The notes: generated by a model not told the origin, from the sequence alone. Positions 17,474 through 26,942 are shown, counted from the first letter of the stretch. The stretch is DNA of 64,000 nucleotides from Nitrospira sp. ND1 (GCF_900170025.1 NZ_FWEX01000005.1:797774-861773), one strand, 5' to 3'. A program made the numbers and translations.

Positions 17474-17494
17474 CCCTTGCAGAAGAGGAAACGA

Positions 17495-17523
17495 ATCCTA
17501 CGCCGGAGCCGCTGCTAAGTCAA
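17495..17523 (-). promoter_or_regulatory. Sigma-70-type promoter for tRNA-Gly
   Basis: On the minus strand, TTGACT (17518-17523) and TAGGAT (17495-17500) are separated by 17 bp. The predicted start is about 15 nt before the tRNA 5' end. It sits in the 69-bp gap after the tyrS stop. Confidence 0.6.
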
Positions 17524-17542
17524 GGCAACCGGCGAGGGCCAC

Positions 17543-18760
17543 TTACACCGTATACTCAGCCACCGCAAACTTACGGCGGCCGACACGCATATAAAGCGGC
17601 TTCCCGGCCGTTAACGGGATCGCGGCATTGGCATCCGTGAATTTCTGCTCATTGATCTCCACCCCACCCTGCACGATCAAGCGCCTGGCTTCACTTTTAC
17701 TCGGCACCAAGCCGGTTTTCGCAATCAAATCGACCAATCCGATTGAAGGGACGGCGGGATCCTTCACATCGGAGGGCGTGAGGATCACACGGGCGTCCGG
17801 CTGCTCCGGAAATTCCCGCGATTGAAACTTTTGCTGAAACATGGCCTTGGCTTCTCGACCGGCCTCAGCCCCGTGGTAACGGGCCACAATCAGCTCCGCC
17901 AACGACTGTTTGGCATCCATGGGGTGAGCCGTCTTCACGCGTTCCAAATCTTCCGTCGTCAGCAGTTCGTAGTATCGGTGCATCAGCGCATCGCTGATCG
18001 ACATGACCTTGCCGAACATCTCGTCAGGGTTGTCCTCCAACGCAATATAATTGCCGAGGCTCTTGCTCATCTTACGAACGCCGTCGGTTCCCTCCAGGAG
18101 CGGCATGGTGATGACGACCTGCGCGTCTTGCCCATAGTCACGCTGCAGGTCCCGTCCCATCAGAAGGTTGAATTTTTGATCGGTACCGCCCAATTCAACG
18201 TCGGCCTTGAGCGCGACGGAATCATACCCCTGGATCAAAGGATACATGAACTCATGGATGCTGATCGGCTTCCCCTCCGTATACCGCTTGTGAAAGTCTT
18301 CCCGCTCCAGCATGCGAGCCACGGTGTAGTGCGCGCTCAATTCAATCAACCCATCGGCCGTCATCGCACTCATCCAACGACTGTTGAACTCCACCTGTGT
18401 TTTTTGAGGGTCCAGAATCTTGAAGATCTGGCGCTCGTACGTCTTGGCGTTCTCCAACACCTTTTCCTTCGACAGCGCAACACGCGTCTCCGACCGCCCC
18501 GTCGGATCGCCGATCATACCGGTGAAGTCACCGATCAGAAAGATGACCTGATGCCCGAGGTCTTGAAAGTGTTTCAACTTGTGGATCAGGACGGTGTGAC
18601 CGAGATGCAGGTCCGGAGCCGTGGGATCGAAGCCCGCCTTGACCCGCAGCGGTCGCTGTTCCTTGATCGCGCGAGCCAGCTTTGATTCCAGCTCGGTCGG
18701 ATTAATAACCTCAACGATCCCTCGAAGTATAAGGTCCAACTGTTGCGCTACGGAAGTCAC
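17543..18760 (-). CDS. tyrS: Tyrosyl-tRNA synthetase
   Basis: Class I synthetase that charges tRNA-Tyr. The catalytic Rossmann domain carries the HIGH-type motif LHLGH (H52-H55), the tyrosine/tRNA pocket [20 protein letters not shown] and the KMSKS loop in full ([12 protein letters not shown]). A C-terminal S4-like RNA-binding domain (about 340-405) contains [17 protein letters not shown]. At 405 residues it is of normal length for the bacterial TyrRS group with an HLGH signature. It overlaps comEA by 4 nt, so it is translated from the gcvH-lpdA-comEA transcript. Confidence 0.96.
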   Translation of the reverse strand: MTSVAQQLDLILRGIVEVINPTELESKLARAIKEQRPLRVKAGFDPTAPDLHLGHTVLIHKLKHFQDLGHQVIFLIGDFTGMIGDPTGRSETRVALSKEKVLENAKTYERQIFKILDPQKTQVEFNSRWMSAMTADGLIELSAHYTVARMLEREDFHKRYTEGKPISIHEFMYPLIQGYDSVALKADVELGGTDQKFNLLMGRDLQRDYGQDAQVVITMPLLEGTDGVRKMSKSLGNYIALEDNPDEMFGKVMSISDALMHRYYELLTTEDLERVKTAHPMDAKQSLAELIVARYHGAEAGREAKAMFQQKFQSREFPEQPDARVILTPSDVKDPAVPSIGLVDLIAKTGLVPSKSEARRLIVQGGVEINEQKFTDANAAIPLTAGKPLYMRVGRRKFAVAEYTV

Positions 18761-19299
18761 AGAGTTCCTTTGTGTCGAGCCAGTGATCGGGTATTGGTGA
18801 CGAGCACGTGGGGACGAAGCCGGTCGAACTTCTTTCGACCGATGCCTTTCACCTGCTGAAGGTCTTCGATTTTTCCAAATGGTCCACGTGCGGTCCGGTG
18901 ATCGATCACTCGCTGGGCCAACTTGGGGCCAATACCGGGCAGGGCCTGTAAATCCGACGCGGTGGCGTGGTTGAGATCGACTTGCCGCGCCGCCTCGCGA
19001 TGAGCCGGACGCAGGCCGCTTGCCGACCGTTCCTGTCGCACAGGGGTTTCGGATTCCTCGACTGTTGGAGCGACAGTAACATCGGGTAGCTTGACGACAA
19101 GGCTCGACCCGTCGGCCGAAAACACAGCCTGCGGGGGCGCAATCGAAACCTGCCGTACGGTTGCTGGAACCGGAACCTCAGCCGCAGGCCGAACGGGATG
19201 CGACGGTATCTGCCTGACCGGCGTGACTGAACCGATCCAGATCAAGGATCCCAAGGTCACCGCCAACATCGCAACCTTGATGAGAAGTGAGCGCAGCAT
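18757..19299 (-). CDS. ComEA-like helix-hairpin-helix DNA-binding protein
   Basis: Membrane-anchored DNA-binding protein of the natural-transformation type. One N-terminal transmembrane segment ([15 protein letters not shown]), a low-complexity periplasmic linker (about 30-110) and a C-terminal double HhH domain are visible ([20 protein letters not shown], then [20 protein letters not shown]). The family captures incoming DNA outside the membrane. The start codon overlaps the lpdA stop by 1 nt (TAATG), and the stop overlaps tyrS. comEC lies about 9 kb away in the same orientation. ComEA-type HhH proteins can also have other exported roles. Confidence 0.82.
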   Translation of the reverse strand: MLRSLLIKVAMLAVTLGSLIWIGSVTPVRQIPSHPVRPAAEVPVPATVRQVSIAPPQAVFSADGSSLVVKLPDVTVAPTVEESETPVRQERSASGLRPAHREAARQVDLNHATASDLQALPGIGPKLAQRVIDHRTARGPFGKIEDLQQVKGIGRKKFDRLRPHVLVTNTRSLARHKGTL

Positions 19300-20720
19300 T
19301 ATGACGAGGGTTTCCGTGCGAGATGAATGGCATGGCCATGGACGTCTTCCATGGCCTCCATGAGGCCCTCGGCCAAGGTCGGGTGCGCGTGAATCATTTC
19401 CGCCACCCGCGAGACTGTGGCGTCTAGATGCATCGCCAGCGCGGCTTCATGGACGAGATCGGCTGCATGCGCCCCGAGAATGTGCACACCGAGAATCCGG
19501 TCGCTCTCCGCATCGGCCACCACCTTCAACAACCCTTGAATGTCACCGGTGGCCTGCGCTTTCCCCAACCCGCCGTAACGGAACCGTCCGACCCTCACCC
19601 CCTGTTGCGGATCCTTTTCGGCTGCCAGGCACCGGTCACGGGCCTGTTGCTCCGTGAGCCCCACCCGCCCGATTTCAGGTAACGTAAAGATGCCCGTCGG
19701 GATGACATCGTAGTCGATCGTCCGGGGACGGCCCATAAAATTCTCGACGGCCACCTTTCCCTGCGCCGACGCGACATGCGCCAGCATCGCCTTGCCGACC
19801 ACATCGCCGATCGCATAGACCCCGGGCACATTCGTCTCCATCCGGTCGTTGACCACGATTTCGCCGCGCGTCCCGACCTGTACTCCTGCCTTCTCCAATC
19901 CAATGCCACGTGAATTGAACCCCCGCCCTACCGACACCAGCACCTGCTCAACATTGAGCGACAGGCCGTCGCGAAGATGGGCGGTGACGAGATCCGGCTG
20001 ACGAACGATCTGGTCGACCGTGACGCCGGTCCGGATGTCCACGCCGCGCTTCTTCAGCTCGCGCTCCATCATCTGGCTGATCTCTTCATCCTCCAGTGGC
20101 AACAGGCGTGGCACGAGTTCGACCAGCGTCACCTGCGTACCCAGCCCGCTGTACAGCGAGGCGAATTCACAGCCTTCCACCCCCCCGCCGACGATCAACA
20201 GACTCGTGGGGATCTTGCTGAGGTCCAACGCCTGCTTACTGGTAATGATTTGAGTTCCGTCGATGGGAAATAGGGGGAGATTCGGCCAGGACGAGCCGGT
20301 CGCAATGATCAGGCCGTCGGCCACGACCCGGGTTTCTGTGCCATCCGGTTTCGTCACACGGACCGTACGTGCATCGAGCAACTCACCCGTGCCTTCCACA
20401 TGTTCGATATTCCACGTCTTGAATAACGTGGCGATGCCTTTCACCAGCGTGGCCACGACTTTATTTTTTCTGGCCACCATAACGGCGGGATCGTAGGTGA
20501 CAGGCCCGCCGAGCTGGATACCGAAGTCCTTGGCCTTCTTTGCCTTGTCGCCAAGCTCCACGACCGACAGCAACGCCTTGCTCGGGATACAGCCCCAATT
20601 CAGGCAGACTCCGCCCAAAGCTTGATTTTCGATGACGGTGACTCGCGCACCAAGTTGAGCCGCGCGAATCGCCGCCACATACCCGCCGGGACCGGCGCCA
20701 AGAATTGCAAGGTGGTTCAC
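19299..20720 (-). CDS. lpdA: Dihydrolipoyl dehydrogenase
   Basis: FAD-dependent E3 subunit that reoxidises dihydrolipoamide with NAD+. An N-terminal FAD-binding GxGxxG (LGAGPGGYVAAI) leads to the redox-active disulfide in GGVCLNWGCIPSKALL. The central NAD-binding site is LIVGGGVEGCEFASLYSGLG, followed by the second FAD motif VYAIGDVVGKAMLAH and the dimer-interface histidine in HAHPTLAEGLMEA. Length is 473 residues. It begins with GTG at 20720, 7 nt after gcvH, pairing the lipoyl carrier with its reoxidising enzyme. It may also serve 2-oxoacid dehydrogenase complexes encoded elsewhere. Confidence 0.95.
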   Translation of the reverse strand: MNHLAILGAGPGGYVAAIRAAQLGARVTVIENQALGGVCLNWGCIPSKALLSVVELGDKAKKAKDFGIQLGGPVTYDPAVMVARKNKVVATLVKGIATLFKTWNIEHVEGTGELLDARTVRVTKPDGTETRVVADGLIIATGSSWPNLPLFPIDGTQIITSKQALDLSKIPTSLLIVGGGVEGCEFASLYSGLGTQVTLVELVPRLLPLEDEEISQMMERELKKRGVDIRTGVTVDQIVRQPDLVTAHLRDGLSLNVEQVLVSVGRGFNSRGIGLEKAGVQVGTRGEIVVNDRMETNVPGVYAIGDVVGKAMLAHVASAQGKVAVENFMGRPRTIDYDVIPTGIFTLPEIGRVGLTEQQARDRCLAAEKDPQQGVRVGRFRYGGLGKAQATGDIQGLLKVVADAESDRILGVHILGAHAADLVHEAALAMHLDATVSRVAEMIHAHPTLAEGLMEAMEDVHGHAIHLARKPSS

Positions 20721-20727
20721 GACGCGC

Positions 20728-21114
20728 CTAATGTTTCTGTTTGCTCAGAAACGTTTCGTACTGGGCGGCCGTCATCAACTGATCCACTTCAGCCGGGGCC
20801 GTGAGGTCGATAACCGCCATCCATCCCTTGCCGTACGGATCGGAATTAACCACCTCAGGATGATCCTTGAGGTCGCTATTGATCTTCGCAACGGTTCCGC
20901 TGACCGGGGTATAGATCGTGGACGTGGTTTTGGTCGATTCCACTTCGCCGATCTGTTGGCCGGCGGTGACTTTCGCGCCAACCTTCGGAAGGTCGATAAA
21001 CACAATATCGCCCAGCGCATCCTGGGCAAAATGACTGATGCCGACTGTCGCCTGCGCTCCTTCAGCACGGACCCATTCATGTTCCTGGTGGTAGCGAAGA
21101 TTGGACGGTATCAT
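20728..21114 (-). CDS. gcvH: Glycine cleavage system H protein
   Basis: Lipoyl-carrier protein that shuttles the aminomethyl group between glycine decarboxylase and T protein. The 128-residue domain shows HEWVRAEGAQATVGISHFAQ, the lipoylation lysine in GEVESTKTTSTIYTPVSGTV and the C-terminal NSDPYGKGWMAVIDL. All are typical for GcvH. The start has GAGGAG upstream and follows a good promoter. No gcvT or gcvP lies next to it; its partner here is lpdA. Confidence 0.93.
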   Translation of the reverse strand: MIPSNLRYHQEHEWVRAEGAQATVGISHFAQDALGDIVFIDLPKVGAKVTAGQQIGEVESTKTTSTIYTPVSGTVAKINSDLKDHPEVVNSDPYGKGWMAVIDLTAPAEVDQLMTAAQYETFLSKQKH

Positions 21115-21184
21115 GACTCTCCTCGTGACGGCCGCTGCACGAGCGGCCTACGTGAATAAAAGCGCACAAGAAACGGGCTGCGCG

Positions 21185-21213
21185 ATCGTAAAAGCTGCGA
21201 AAAACTTTGTCAA
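21185..21213 (-). promoter_or_regulatory. Sigma-70-type promoter for gcvH-lpdA-comEA-tyrS
   Basis: On the minus strand, TTGACA (21208-21213) and TACGAT (21185-21190) are 17 bp apart. The -35 box overlaps the stop codon of the upstream lipoprotein gene. The predicted start leaves a leader of about 65 nt before gcvH, too short for a tandem glycine riboswitch. Confidence 0.65.
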
Positions 21214-22748
21214 GGAATCACCACGGGCGCGTCCGGCACAAACACCAGGTGACGAATGTCGGGCGTGCGGAGTTCATCCGCCTGCTGCGCGAGCCCCGTG
21301 AACATGCCGCCCCCGTGCTCTGCGGGTGTGCGGAGCAACACCCATCCCTGTGGAAGGGTTTGTGGCTCGCCCTTTTCCGATTGAATGACATCGCGACTCC
21401 AGCCCTTGAACGCACCGCCAAACGACCGGACATCCGAAGCCTCGCGGGACGGGCCACCCAGTAAGAGATCGAATCCGCGGCGACGCGCTTCGGCCGCATC
21501 TTCCCCGTAGTTCACCAGGGCGGACGTCGGATTCGACAAGGCTTCCGGATGAATTTCGATCACCATCCGCAGACGCGGGACAGCCTTCTGCAAGTATTTC
21601 TTGAACCGGGCCAGCGTATCGAGCTCCTGGCGCGCCTTCCATCCGACCCACCGCCAGAGGGTCTTGTCGGAATTCGGAGCCGGCTCGTTCGGCCGGAGTG
21701 CCATGCGATCGCGAAGGGCCTGGGCCACCTCGGAGGACGGCTGATGGACCTGCGTTTCGAACTGGCGCAACACGCCGTCGCTCACCTCATAGGCAAAACT
21801 ATTCTCGGCGCGGCTGCGGAACACCAGGCCATCGACACCGGTCTTCAGCAGATCCGCCAGCAGCTGCGCCATTTGTTGCTGAACGGCCGGAGCCAGGAGA
21901 TCGAACTGCGTCCAGGGATGCACCTTGCGCCGCGTCGGATCGTAGAGCAGCATCTTGGATTCCGGTCGATGGTCGGACAGCGGCGCATGGTACAGATCGA
22001 GCACGGCATAGACGGAAATCCCCAGCTCATGGGCCTGCGGCACCATGACCCCGTACCAGTCCGTGAGCACGGGCCCACGCGACGTGGCAAACAACGCTCC
22101 ACCGGGCAGAGTCGGCAGCGGGCTGCTCGTGGGTGGGCTCGTGGGGATCAGCGGCCTGGTAAAGGACGACTCCAGACTGGCATCCATCAGGATGGCACTG
22201 ATGCCCTGCGCGCTCAGCTGCCTGATCCAGGCTTCAACCTGGGACATCGGCGGCAGATTGCTGAAGGAGACATACAACGCGGTATGACCGGATCTCGCGC
22301 CGGCCGACGAAGCCGGTTGGTTGCGTAGAGCATCGATTCGATGCTGGGCGCGTTCGGCGTAGGAATTTTGCGCGGAAAGGGGCGCGCCCTCCGGACCGGC
22401 CAACGTCCGGTACTCTTTGATCGCCGCCGTCACTTCACCCATTTGTTCATACGCCTGCCCCAGATCCCAATGGGCCTCCAGCGCGCGACGGGATTTCGGA
22501 TAGTTCGTGAGATATCGTTCGTAGAGATGAATGGCGGCGGAATACCGTCCATCGGAGAACGCGGTGGAGGCTTGGTACCAGAGGCTGGTCTCCGCCGCGA
22601 CTGTCGGGGTTTCCGTCGGAGGCACGACAGCAGGCATCGAGGTCGGCGGCGAACCGGCACAGCCAGCCACGAAAACCATGAGCAGGATAAACGAAAGAAG
22701 TGGCGACCCGGCTCGACGGCCCGGCAAGGACCGTCGAGCAGAGATCAC
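21210..22748 (-). CDS. Putative lipoprotein with TPR-like and PgaB-type glycoside hydrolase-like domains
   Basis: Predicted lipoprotein of about 512 residues. A hydrophobic signal ends in a lipobox (FVAGC). A TPR-like segment follows (YSAAIHLYERYLTNYPKSRR, then QAYEQMGEVTAAIKEYRTLA). The large C-terminal region resembles the hydrolase-like domain of PgaB (GHL/GH153 type): LYVSFSNLPPMSQVEAWIRQ, GISVYAVLDLYHAPLS, PWTQFDLLAP, then GVDGLVFRSRAE and MVIEIHPEAL. A role in processing exopolysaccharide is inferred. The start is uncertain: the open frame extends to 22889 inside ndk, and GTG 22748 (after the ndk stop) gives a normal signal peptide; TTG at 22769 is an alternative. Confidence 0.6.
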   Translation of the reverse strand: MISARRSLPGRRAGSPLLSFILLMVFVAGCAGSPPTSMPAVVPPTETPTVAAETSLWYQASTAFSDGRYSAAIHLYERYLTNYPKSRRALEAHWDLGQAYEQMGEVTAAIKEYRTLAGPEGAPLSAQNSYAERAQHRIDALRNQPASSAGARSGHTALYVSFSNLPPMSQVEAWIRQLSAQGISAILMDASLESSFTRPLIPTSPPTSSPLPTLPGGALFATSRGPVLTDWYGVMVPQAHELGISVYAVLDLYHAPLSDHRPESKMLLYDPTRRKVHPWTQFDLLAPAVQQQMAQLLADLLKTGVDGLVFRSRAENSFAYEVSDGVLRQFETQVHQPSSEVAQALRDRMALRPNEPAPNSDKTLWRWVGWKARQELDTLARFKKYLQKAVPRLRMVIEIHPEALSNPTSALVNYGEDAAEARRRGFDLLLGGPSREASDVRSFGGAFKGWSRDVIQSEKGEPQTLPQGWVLLRTPAEHGGGMFTGLAQQADELRTPDIRHLVFVPDAPVVIP

Positions 22749-22776
22749 ATAAGACTTGGCTGCGCTCAACGTGCGC

Positions 22777-23196
22777 CTACCCGACCAACTCCATTTCGGC
22801 AAAGAAATACCCGATCTCGAACTTGGCCGTCTCCGGCGCATCCGAGCCGTGCACCGCGTTGAATTCAATATTGGCCCCATGGGCCGCACGGATTGTCCCC
22901 TGCTCGGCCTTGGCGGGATCGGTTGCGCCCATCAGCTCGCGATTCTTCTTGATGGCATTGTCGCCTTGCAGCACCAGCACCACGCAGGGGCCGGACGACA
23001 TGAACGTACAGAGGCTGTCGAAGAACGGACGCGCCTTGTGCACGGCATAAAATCCCTGCGCCGTGGCTTTCGACATATGCATCAGCCGCATCGCCACAGG
23101 CCGCAATCCCGCTTTTTCATACCGATTGATAATGTCGCCGATCGCGTTTTTCTTCACGGCATCCGGTTTCACAATGGCAAGCGTTCGTTCACTCAT
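22777..23196 (-). CDS. ndk: Nucleoside diphosphate kinase
   Basis: Transfers the gamma-phosphate between nucleoside di- and triphosphates via a phosphohistidine. The 139-residue protein has the N-terminal [14 protein letters not shown], the conserved arginine region and the active-site H116 in [15 protein letters not shown]. Length and motifs are standard. It is the first gene after a good promoter and precedes the lipoprotein gene by a short gap. Confidence 0.97.
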   Translation of the reverse strand: MSERTLAIVKPDAVKKNAIGDIINRYEKAGLRPVAMRLMHMSKATAQGFYAVHKARPFFDSLCTFMSSGPCVVLVLQGDNAIKKNRELMGATDPAKAEQGTIRAAHGANIEFNAVHGSDAPETAKFEIGYFFAEMELVG

Positions 23197-23261
23197 GGAT
23201 CGTCAGGCTCCTTCAGCTAAAAAATCGACATTCATTGAAGCGTCAGACACAGTCTCGGAGC

Positions 23262-23291
23262 ATTATAAAGAAGCGGCGGAAGGGCTGGCAA
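23262..23291 (-). promoter_or_regulatory. Sigma-70-type promoter for ndk
   Basis: On the minus strand, TTGCCA (23286-23291) and a perfect TATAAT (23262-23267) are separated by 18 bp. The predicted transcript has about 60 nt of leader before the ndk start. Confidence 0.65.
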
Positions 23292-23383
23292 GGTAAAGGA
23301 CTACTAGAAATGCCGGATAACCATTCGCAGATCCGACCACCCACTCACGTTCAGCGACGCAAGATACAGGCGCAGCCCGCCTC

Positions 23384-24415
23384 TTACGATCGGAAATGCG
23401 CAGCCAGTTCCCCCGGCTTGAACACGCCCCGCTCGGTGATGATACCGGTAATCAACCCGGCCGGGGTGACGTCGAAGGCAGGGTTGAGCACCGCCACGCC
23501 GGCCGGAGCGATCGGGTGGCTGCCGTGAATGGCAGTGACTTCCAGCGGATTGCGCTCTTCGATGGGAATCTCGGCGCCCGATTGCGTCGTGAGATCGATG
23601 GTGGAGTACGGCGCTGCCACATAGAAGGGAATGTTGTGCGCCCGCGCGAGGACGGCCACGGAATACGTGCCGATCTTATTGGCCACGTCGCCGTTGGCGG
23701 CGATCCGATCCGCTCCGACCACGCAGAGCTGAATCTTCCCCTGGCGCATGAGCGCACCGGCCATGTTGTCCGTGATGAGCGTGACAGGAATGTGATCCTG
23801 CATCAACTCCCATGCCGTCAGCCGCGCACCTTGTAATACCGGCCTGGTTTCATCGGCAATGACCTGGATCTGCTTCCCCTGCTCCCACGCCGCCCGAATA
23901 ACACCCAGGGCCGTTCCATACCCGGCGGTCGCAAGGGCGCCGGCGTTGCAGTGCGTCAGAATCGTCTGACCACTCTGGATCAACGCGGCCCCATGCTGCC
24001 CCATGGCCTTGCAGAGGGCGATATCTTCATCCAGGATCGTCTGCGATTCTGTGATGAGCTCGGCCTTGATCCCTGCGACCGGGTGATTATTGAGCGCCGC
24101 CAGCTTCTGCTTCATCCGGCCGATGGCCCAAAACAGATTGACGGCCGTCGGGCGCGATGCCGCCAGATGGTCGCAGATCTCCCCCACCTGCGTGGCAAAG
24201 TCGCGGTACTCGGTGGCCGTCATTGCCTGCGCACCCAGCGCCACACCCATGGCGGCCGTGACACCGATCGCCGGCGCGCCACGGACTTTCAAGTCCCGGA
24301 TAGCCTGCGCCACCGCGCGATAATCGCGACAGTCGAGGAATTCGACGTGCATCGGGAGGCGGCTTTGATCCAGCAGACGGACCGCTCCGTCTTTCCACTC
24401 GACGGTGGGCACCAT
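23384..24415 (-). CDS. mtnA: Methylthioribose-1-phosphate isomerase
   Basis: Converts 5-methylthioribose-1-phosphate to the ribulose form in the methionine salvage pathway. It belongs to the eIF2B alpha/beta/delta fold. Visible signatures are [19 protein letters not shown], the catalytic cysteine C156 in [20 protein letters not shown] and the catalytic aspartate in [20 protein letters not shown]. Length of 343 residues is normal. The open frame runs on to 24991 across the IS3 element, but a GGAGG eight nt before ATG 24415 and the family N terminus fix the start. No other salvage genes are in the window; related aldose isomerases share the fold. Confidence 0.93.
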   Translation of the reverse strand: MVPTVEWKDGAVRLLDQSRLPMHVEFLDCRDYRAVAQAIRDLKVRGAPAIGVTAAMGVALGAQAMTATEYRDFATQVGEICDHLAASRPTAVNLFWAIGRMKQKLAALNNHPVAGIKAELITESQTILDEDIALCKAMGQHGAALIQSGQTILTHCNAGALATAGYGTALGVIRAAWEQGKQIQVIADETRPVLQGARLTAWELMQDHIPVTLITDNMAGALMRQGKIQLCVVGADRIAANGDVANKIGTYSVAVLARAHNIPFYVAAPYSTIDLTTQSGAEIPIEERNPLEVTAIHGSHPIAPAGVAVLNPAFDVTPAGLITGIITERGVFKPGELAAHFRS

Positions 24416-24485
24416 AGGCATGTCCTCCGGTTGCGTAAGGGGGAAGGAATTTGCCGTCATCTCAGGACGACTGAAAAATCGTGCC

Positions 24486-24514
24486 ATCATGACGATCAGC
24501 AGGGCGCGGGTCAA
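24486..24514 (-). promoter_or_regulatory. Candidate promoter for mtnA
   Basis: On the minus strand, TTGACC (24509-24514) and CATGAT (24486-24491) are separated by 17 bp, about 70 nt before the mtnA start. The IS3 element begins only 16 bp upstream of the -35 box, so the core promoter is intact but upstream contacts were changed by the insertion. Confidence 0.42.
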
Positions 24515-24590
24515 GGGTATGATGGCAGGGTGAGGTAAGCTCGAAAAAGTGGACGCCTTCAACCTACAATAAGAGGGCTGGAGGTGTGAG

Positions 24591-24905
24591 ATGGAACAGG
24601 TCCCGCGACAGCAGTATACGAAGGAGTTCCGGGAGCAGGCCGTGCGGCTGGTCTTGGAACAGCAGGTGACGATTCCGGAGGCCGCCCGACGCCTCGCCAT
24701 GTCGGGCAGGACGCTCGAGCGCTGGGTGGGTCGAGCGCGGCAGGGCCAGCTCACCACGCTGGGGGAGAGCCGACGACCCGTCACGGAGCTGGAAGCAGAG
24801 CTATCCCGGCTCAAGCGGGATCTCGCTGAGGCCCGGATGGAGTGCGACATCTTAAAAAAAGCCACCGCGTACTTTGCGAAGGCGCAGCTGCCCGGTACGC
24901 GCTGA
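24591..24905 (+). CDS. IS3-family OrfA (HTH protein)
   Basis: First ORF of the element, 104 residues. A basic HTH ([15 protein letters not shown], then [20 protein letters not shown]) binds the inverted repeats, and a leucine-zipper segment ([20 protein letters not shown]) is used for multimerisation. The zipper runs into the slippery site that allows a fraction of ribosomes to continue into OrfB. Alone it usually acts as a regulator of transposition. Confidence 0.93.
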   Translation: MEQVPRQQYTKEFREQAVRLVLEQQVTIPEAARRLAMSGRTLERWVGRARQGQLTTLGESRRPVTELEAELSRLKRDLAEARMECDILKKATAYFAKAQLPGTR

Positions 24906-25765
24906 TGAGGACGCTGCGCCTCCAGTATCCTCTGCGTGTGTTGTGTCAGGTGCTGGAGGTGTCTCGAAGTGGCTACTATGCCTGGCTGCATCGACGTCCG
25001 TCAAAACGAGCGCAGGAGAATGCGCGGCTGGAAGTGGCGATCCAGGCCGCGCATGTGCGCACCCGACAGACCTATGGTCCAGAACGGCTGCAAGCCGAAC
25101 TGCGGGAGGACGGTTTTCCCGCCGGGATCGGCCGCATCAAGCGGCTGCGCAAGAAACTGGGGCTGCGCTGTACACCGGTGCGCCGGTTCACCACCACCAC
25201 GGATTCGACGCACGCCCTGCCGGTCGCGGAGAATGTCTTGGCCCAAACATTTGTTGCCACACGCCCGAATGAGACCTGGGTCACCGACATCACCTATGTG
25301 CCGACTGCGGAAGGCTGGTTGTATCTCGCTGGCATCAAGGATCTGTTCACCTGTGAGGTGGTCGGGCATGCCATGGGAGCCCGGATGACGACGGCGTTGG
25401 TGAGCCAGGCGCTGGGCGCGGCGGTGTGGGCGAAGCGCCCACGCCCGGGACTGATCCACCACTCCGATCGTGGCTCGCAGTATTGTGCCCAGGCCTATCA
25501 GGATCGGCTGCGGGAATTCGGCCTGATTCCGTCCATGAGTCGGAAGGGGAACTGCTATGACAACGCCCCGATGGAGAGTTTCTGGGGGACGCTGAAGAAT
25601 GAACTGGTGCATCATCGTCGCTACGAAACCCGTGAGCAGGCTCAGCGCGAGATCACGGAGTACATCGAGCTGTTTTATAACCGACAGCGGCGGCACTCCC
25701 GACTGGGAAATTGCTCGCCCGCGGCATTTGCCCAGCAGTGGGCCCGTCAGCAGTCGGCGGCGTGA
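24842..25765 (+). CDS. IS3-family OrfB (DDE integrase domain)
   Basis: Catalytic part of the transposase, in the -1 frame relative to OrfA and normally made as an OrfAB fusion. An HTH_21 segment ([20 protein letters not shown]) leads an rve integrase core. The DDE residues lie in [25 protein letters not shown] and [14 protein letters not shown]. The C terminus [16 protein letters not shown] is typical of the family. The reading frame is uninterrupted. Confidence 0.94.
   Translation: MRHLKKSHRVLCEGAAARYALMRTLRLQYPLRVLCQVLEVSRSGYYAWLHRRPSKRAQENARLEVAIQAAHVRTRQTYGPERLQAELREDGFPAGIGRIKRLRKKLGLRCTPVRRFTTTTDSTHALPVAENVLAQTFVATRPNETWVTDITYVPTAEGWLYLAGIKDLFTCEVVGHAMGARMTTALVSQALGAAVWAKRPRPGLIHHSDRGSQYCAQAYQDRLREFGLIPSMSRKGNCYDNAPMESFWGTLKNELVHHRRYETREQAQREITEYIELFYNRQRRHSRLGNCSPAAFAQQWARQQSAA
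24854..24860 (+). other. Programmed -1 ribosomal frameshift site of IS3 element
   Basis: A run of seven A residues followed by G. In the OrfA frame it reads TTA AAA AAA GCC, so the heptamer A_AAA_AAA permits tandem slippage into the OrfB frame, which is offset by -1. The site lies within the OrfA/OrfB overlap, as in other IS3 members. Confidence 0.75.
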
Positions 25766-25874
25766 GGCTGCACTTCATGGCGTCCACTCTTGACAACCGG
25801 GGTCAGGGTGCCCAACCATACGCGGTGCGGGACCACGCGGGTCGGTCGAGAGAGCGATCAATACGAAGGCGGCG

Positions 25875-26942
25875 TTACCGGAGCTCTTCCTGCAGGATCT
25901 GCGATGCCAGCTTCACATCATCGTCACTCAACGATGGATAAATCGGCAGCGAAATGGCGACATCATCGGCCTCGTCACTGGCAGGAAAATCAGCCAACTC
26001 GAGATACCGATGCAAGGGCCGGAAGACGGGCTTGCGGCACTGCAGACCGCGATGCGCCATACGCGAGAGATAGGCCGTGAACTCATCGGACGACTGCAGC
26101 CCTTTCTGCAACCGCACGACAAATCGATAGTAGACATGGGTTCGTCCTGCCGGAACCGAGGGCGGAGTGAAGAGTTCGGCAGGCAGGCTGTCGCGATAGA
26201 CCGCGGCCAACGCTGCTCGCTTCTCGAGAAATTCTCCCAGCTGGTTGAGCTGCGTGACGCCGATCGCGGCTTGCAGATCCGTCATCTTGCAGTTGAACGC
26301 CGCCGCATTGAGTGACGGCGCTTGATCGTACTCGCGAAGTGCCCGCACCCGCTCCAGCAACGCCTCATCGTTCGACAGCACCATGCCGCCCTCGCCGGTG
26401 CAGAGCAGTTTCGTGGCGTAGAACGAGCAGACCGTGAGCAGACCGACGCTGCCGACTGCGCGGCCCTGTTCCATAGCACCGAGGGTCTGCGCACAATCTT
26501 CGATCAGTGGAATCCCGAGGGATTCCAACATCGTCAGATCAGCCGGTAACCCGAACAGGTGCGGCACGATCACCGCCCGAGTGCGTGACGTGCGGGCCTT
26601 GCGGACTTTGTGCGGATCCAGATTGTAGGTAACCGGATCGATATCGACGATCCTGGCTTGTGCACCGACTCGCTGGACCGCCAGCCAGGGCGCCGGACAG
26701 ACATAACTGGGCAGGATGACATTGTCGCCATGCCCGACTCCCATGGCACGCAATGCCAACTCCAGGGCCACCGTGCCTGAGCTGACCGCCACCCCGCCCT
26801 GCACCCCGAGATACGCGGCCATACCACGTTCGAATTGCCCGACGACGGGTCCCCCGGCGATCAGACCGGATCGGAGCAGCTCGGTCGCCGCACGAATGTC
26901 GTCTTGTCCCAGGGAAGGTTTTGAATGCGGAATCATCGTCAT
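25875..26942 (-). CDS. DegT/DnrJ/EryC1/StrS-family PLP aminotransferase
   Basis: PLP enzyme of the sugar aminotransferase family, probably making an amino sugar for a surface glycan. The 355-residue protein has the N-terminal SGLIAGGPVVGQFERGMAAY, VSSGTVALELALRA, the PLP-contacting EDCAQTLG (D149) and the Schiff-base lysine K178 in CSFYATKLLCTGEGGM. A tail with C-terminal substrate-binding residues follows. M1 and M3 are both possible starts; neither has a strong ribosome site. It lies downstream of a GT4 gene in the same orientation, separate from the main EPS cluster. Confidence 0.88.
   Translation of the reverse strand: MTMIPHSKPSLGQDDIRAATELLRSGLIAGGPVVGQFERGMAAYLGVQGGVAVSSGTVALELALRAMGVGHGDNVILPSYVCPAPWLAVQRVGAQARIVDIDPVTYNLDPHKVRKARTSRTRAVIVPHLFGLPADLTMLESLGIPLIEDCAQTLGAMEQGRAVGSVGLLTVCSFYATKLLCTGEGGMVLSNDEALLERVRALREYDQAPSLNAAAFNCKMTDLQAAIGVTQLNQLGEFLEKRAALAAVYRDSLPAELFTPPSVPAGRTHVYYRFVVRLQKGLQSSDEFTAYLSRMAHRGLQCRKPVFRPLHRYLELADFPASDEADDVAISLPIYPSLSDDDVKLASQILQEELR

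Larger units (their letters stand above)
24531..25805 (+). mobile_element. IS3-family insertion sequence, apparently complete
   Basis: 1275-bp element with OrfA and OrfB in overlapping frames. Its ends start TGA...TCA, and the imperfect terminal inverted repeats share the terminal TGA and an inner AGTGGACGCC block (left 24531-24557, right 25779-25805). The flanking GGG at 24528-24530 and 25806-25808 fits a 3-bp target duplication. Both ORFs are open and the frameshift site is present, so the copy may be active. It lies between the mtnA promoter and the DegT gene. Confidence 0.88.

Noticed and set aside
21115-21209. Glycine riboswitch before gcvH
   Set aside because: The leader is about 65 nt after the predicted transcript start, too short for the tandem aptamer, and no aptamer core was seen.
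24416-24991. N-terminal extension of the mtnA frame to 24991 (535 residues)
   Set aside because: The extra 192 codons are antisense to the IS3 OrfA and read as Ser/Arg-rich noise. A proper GGAGG and family start are at 24415.
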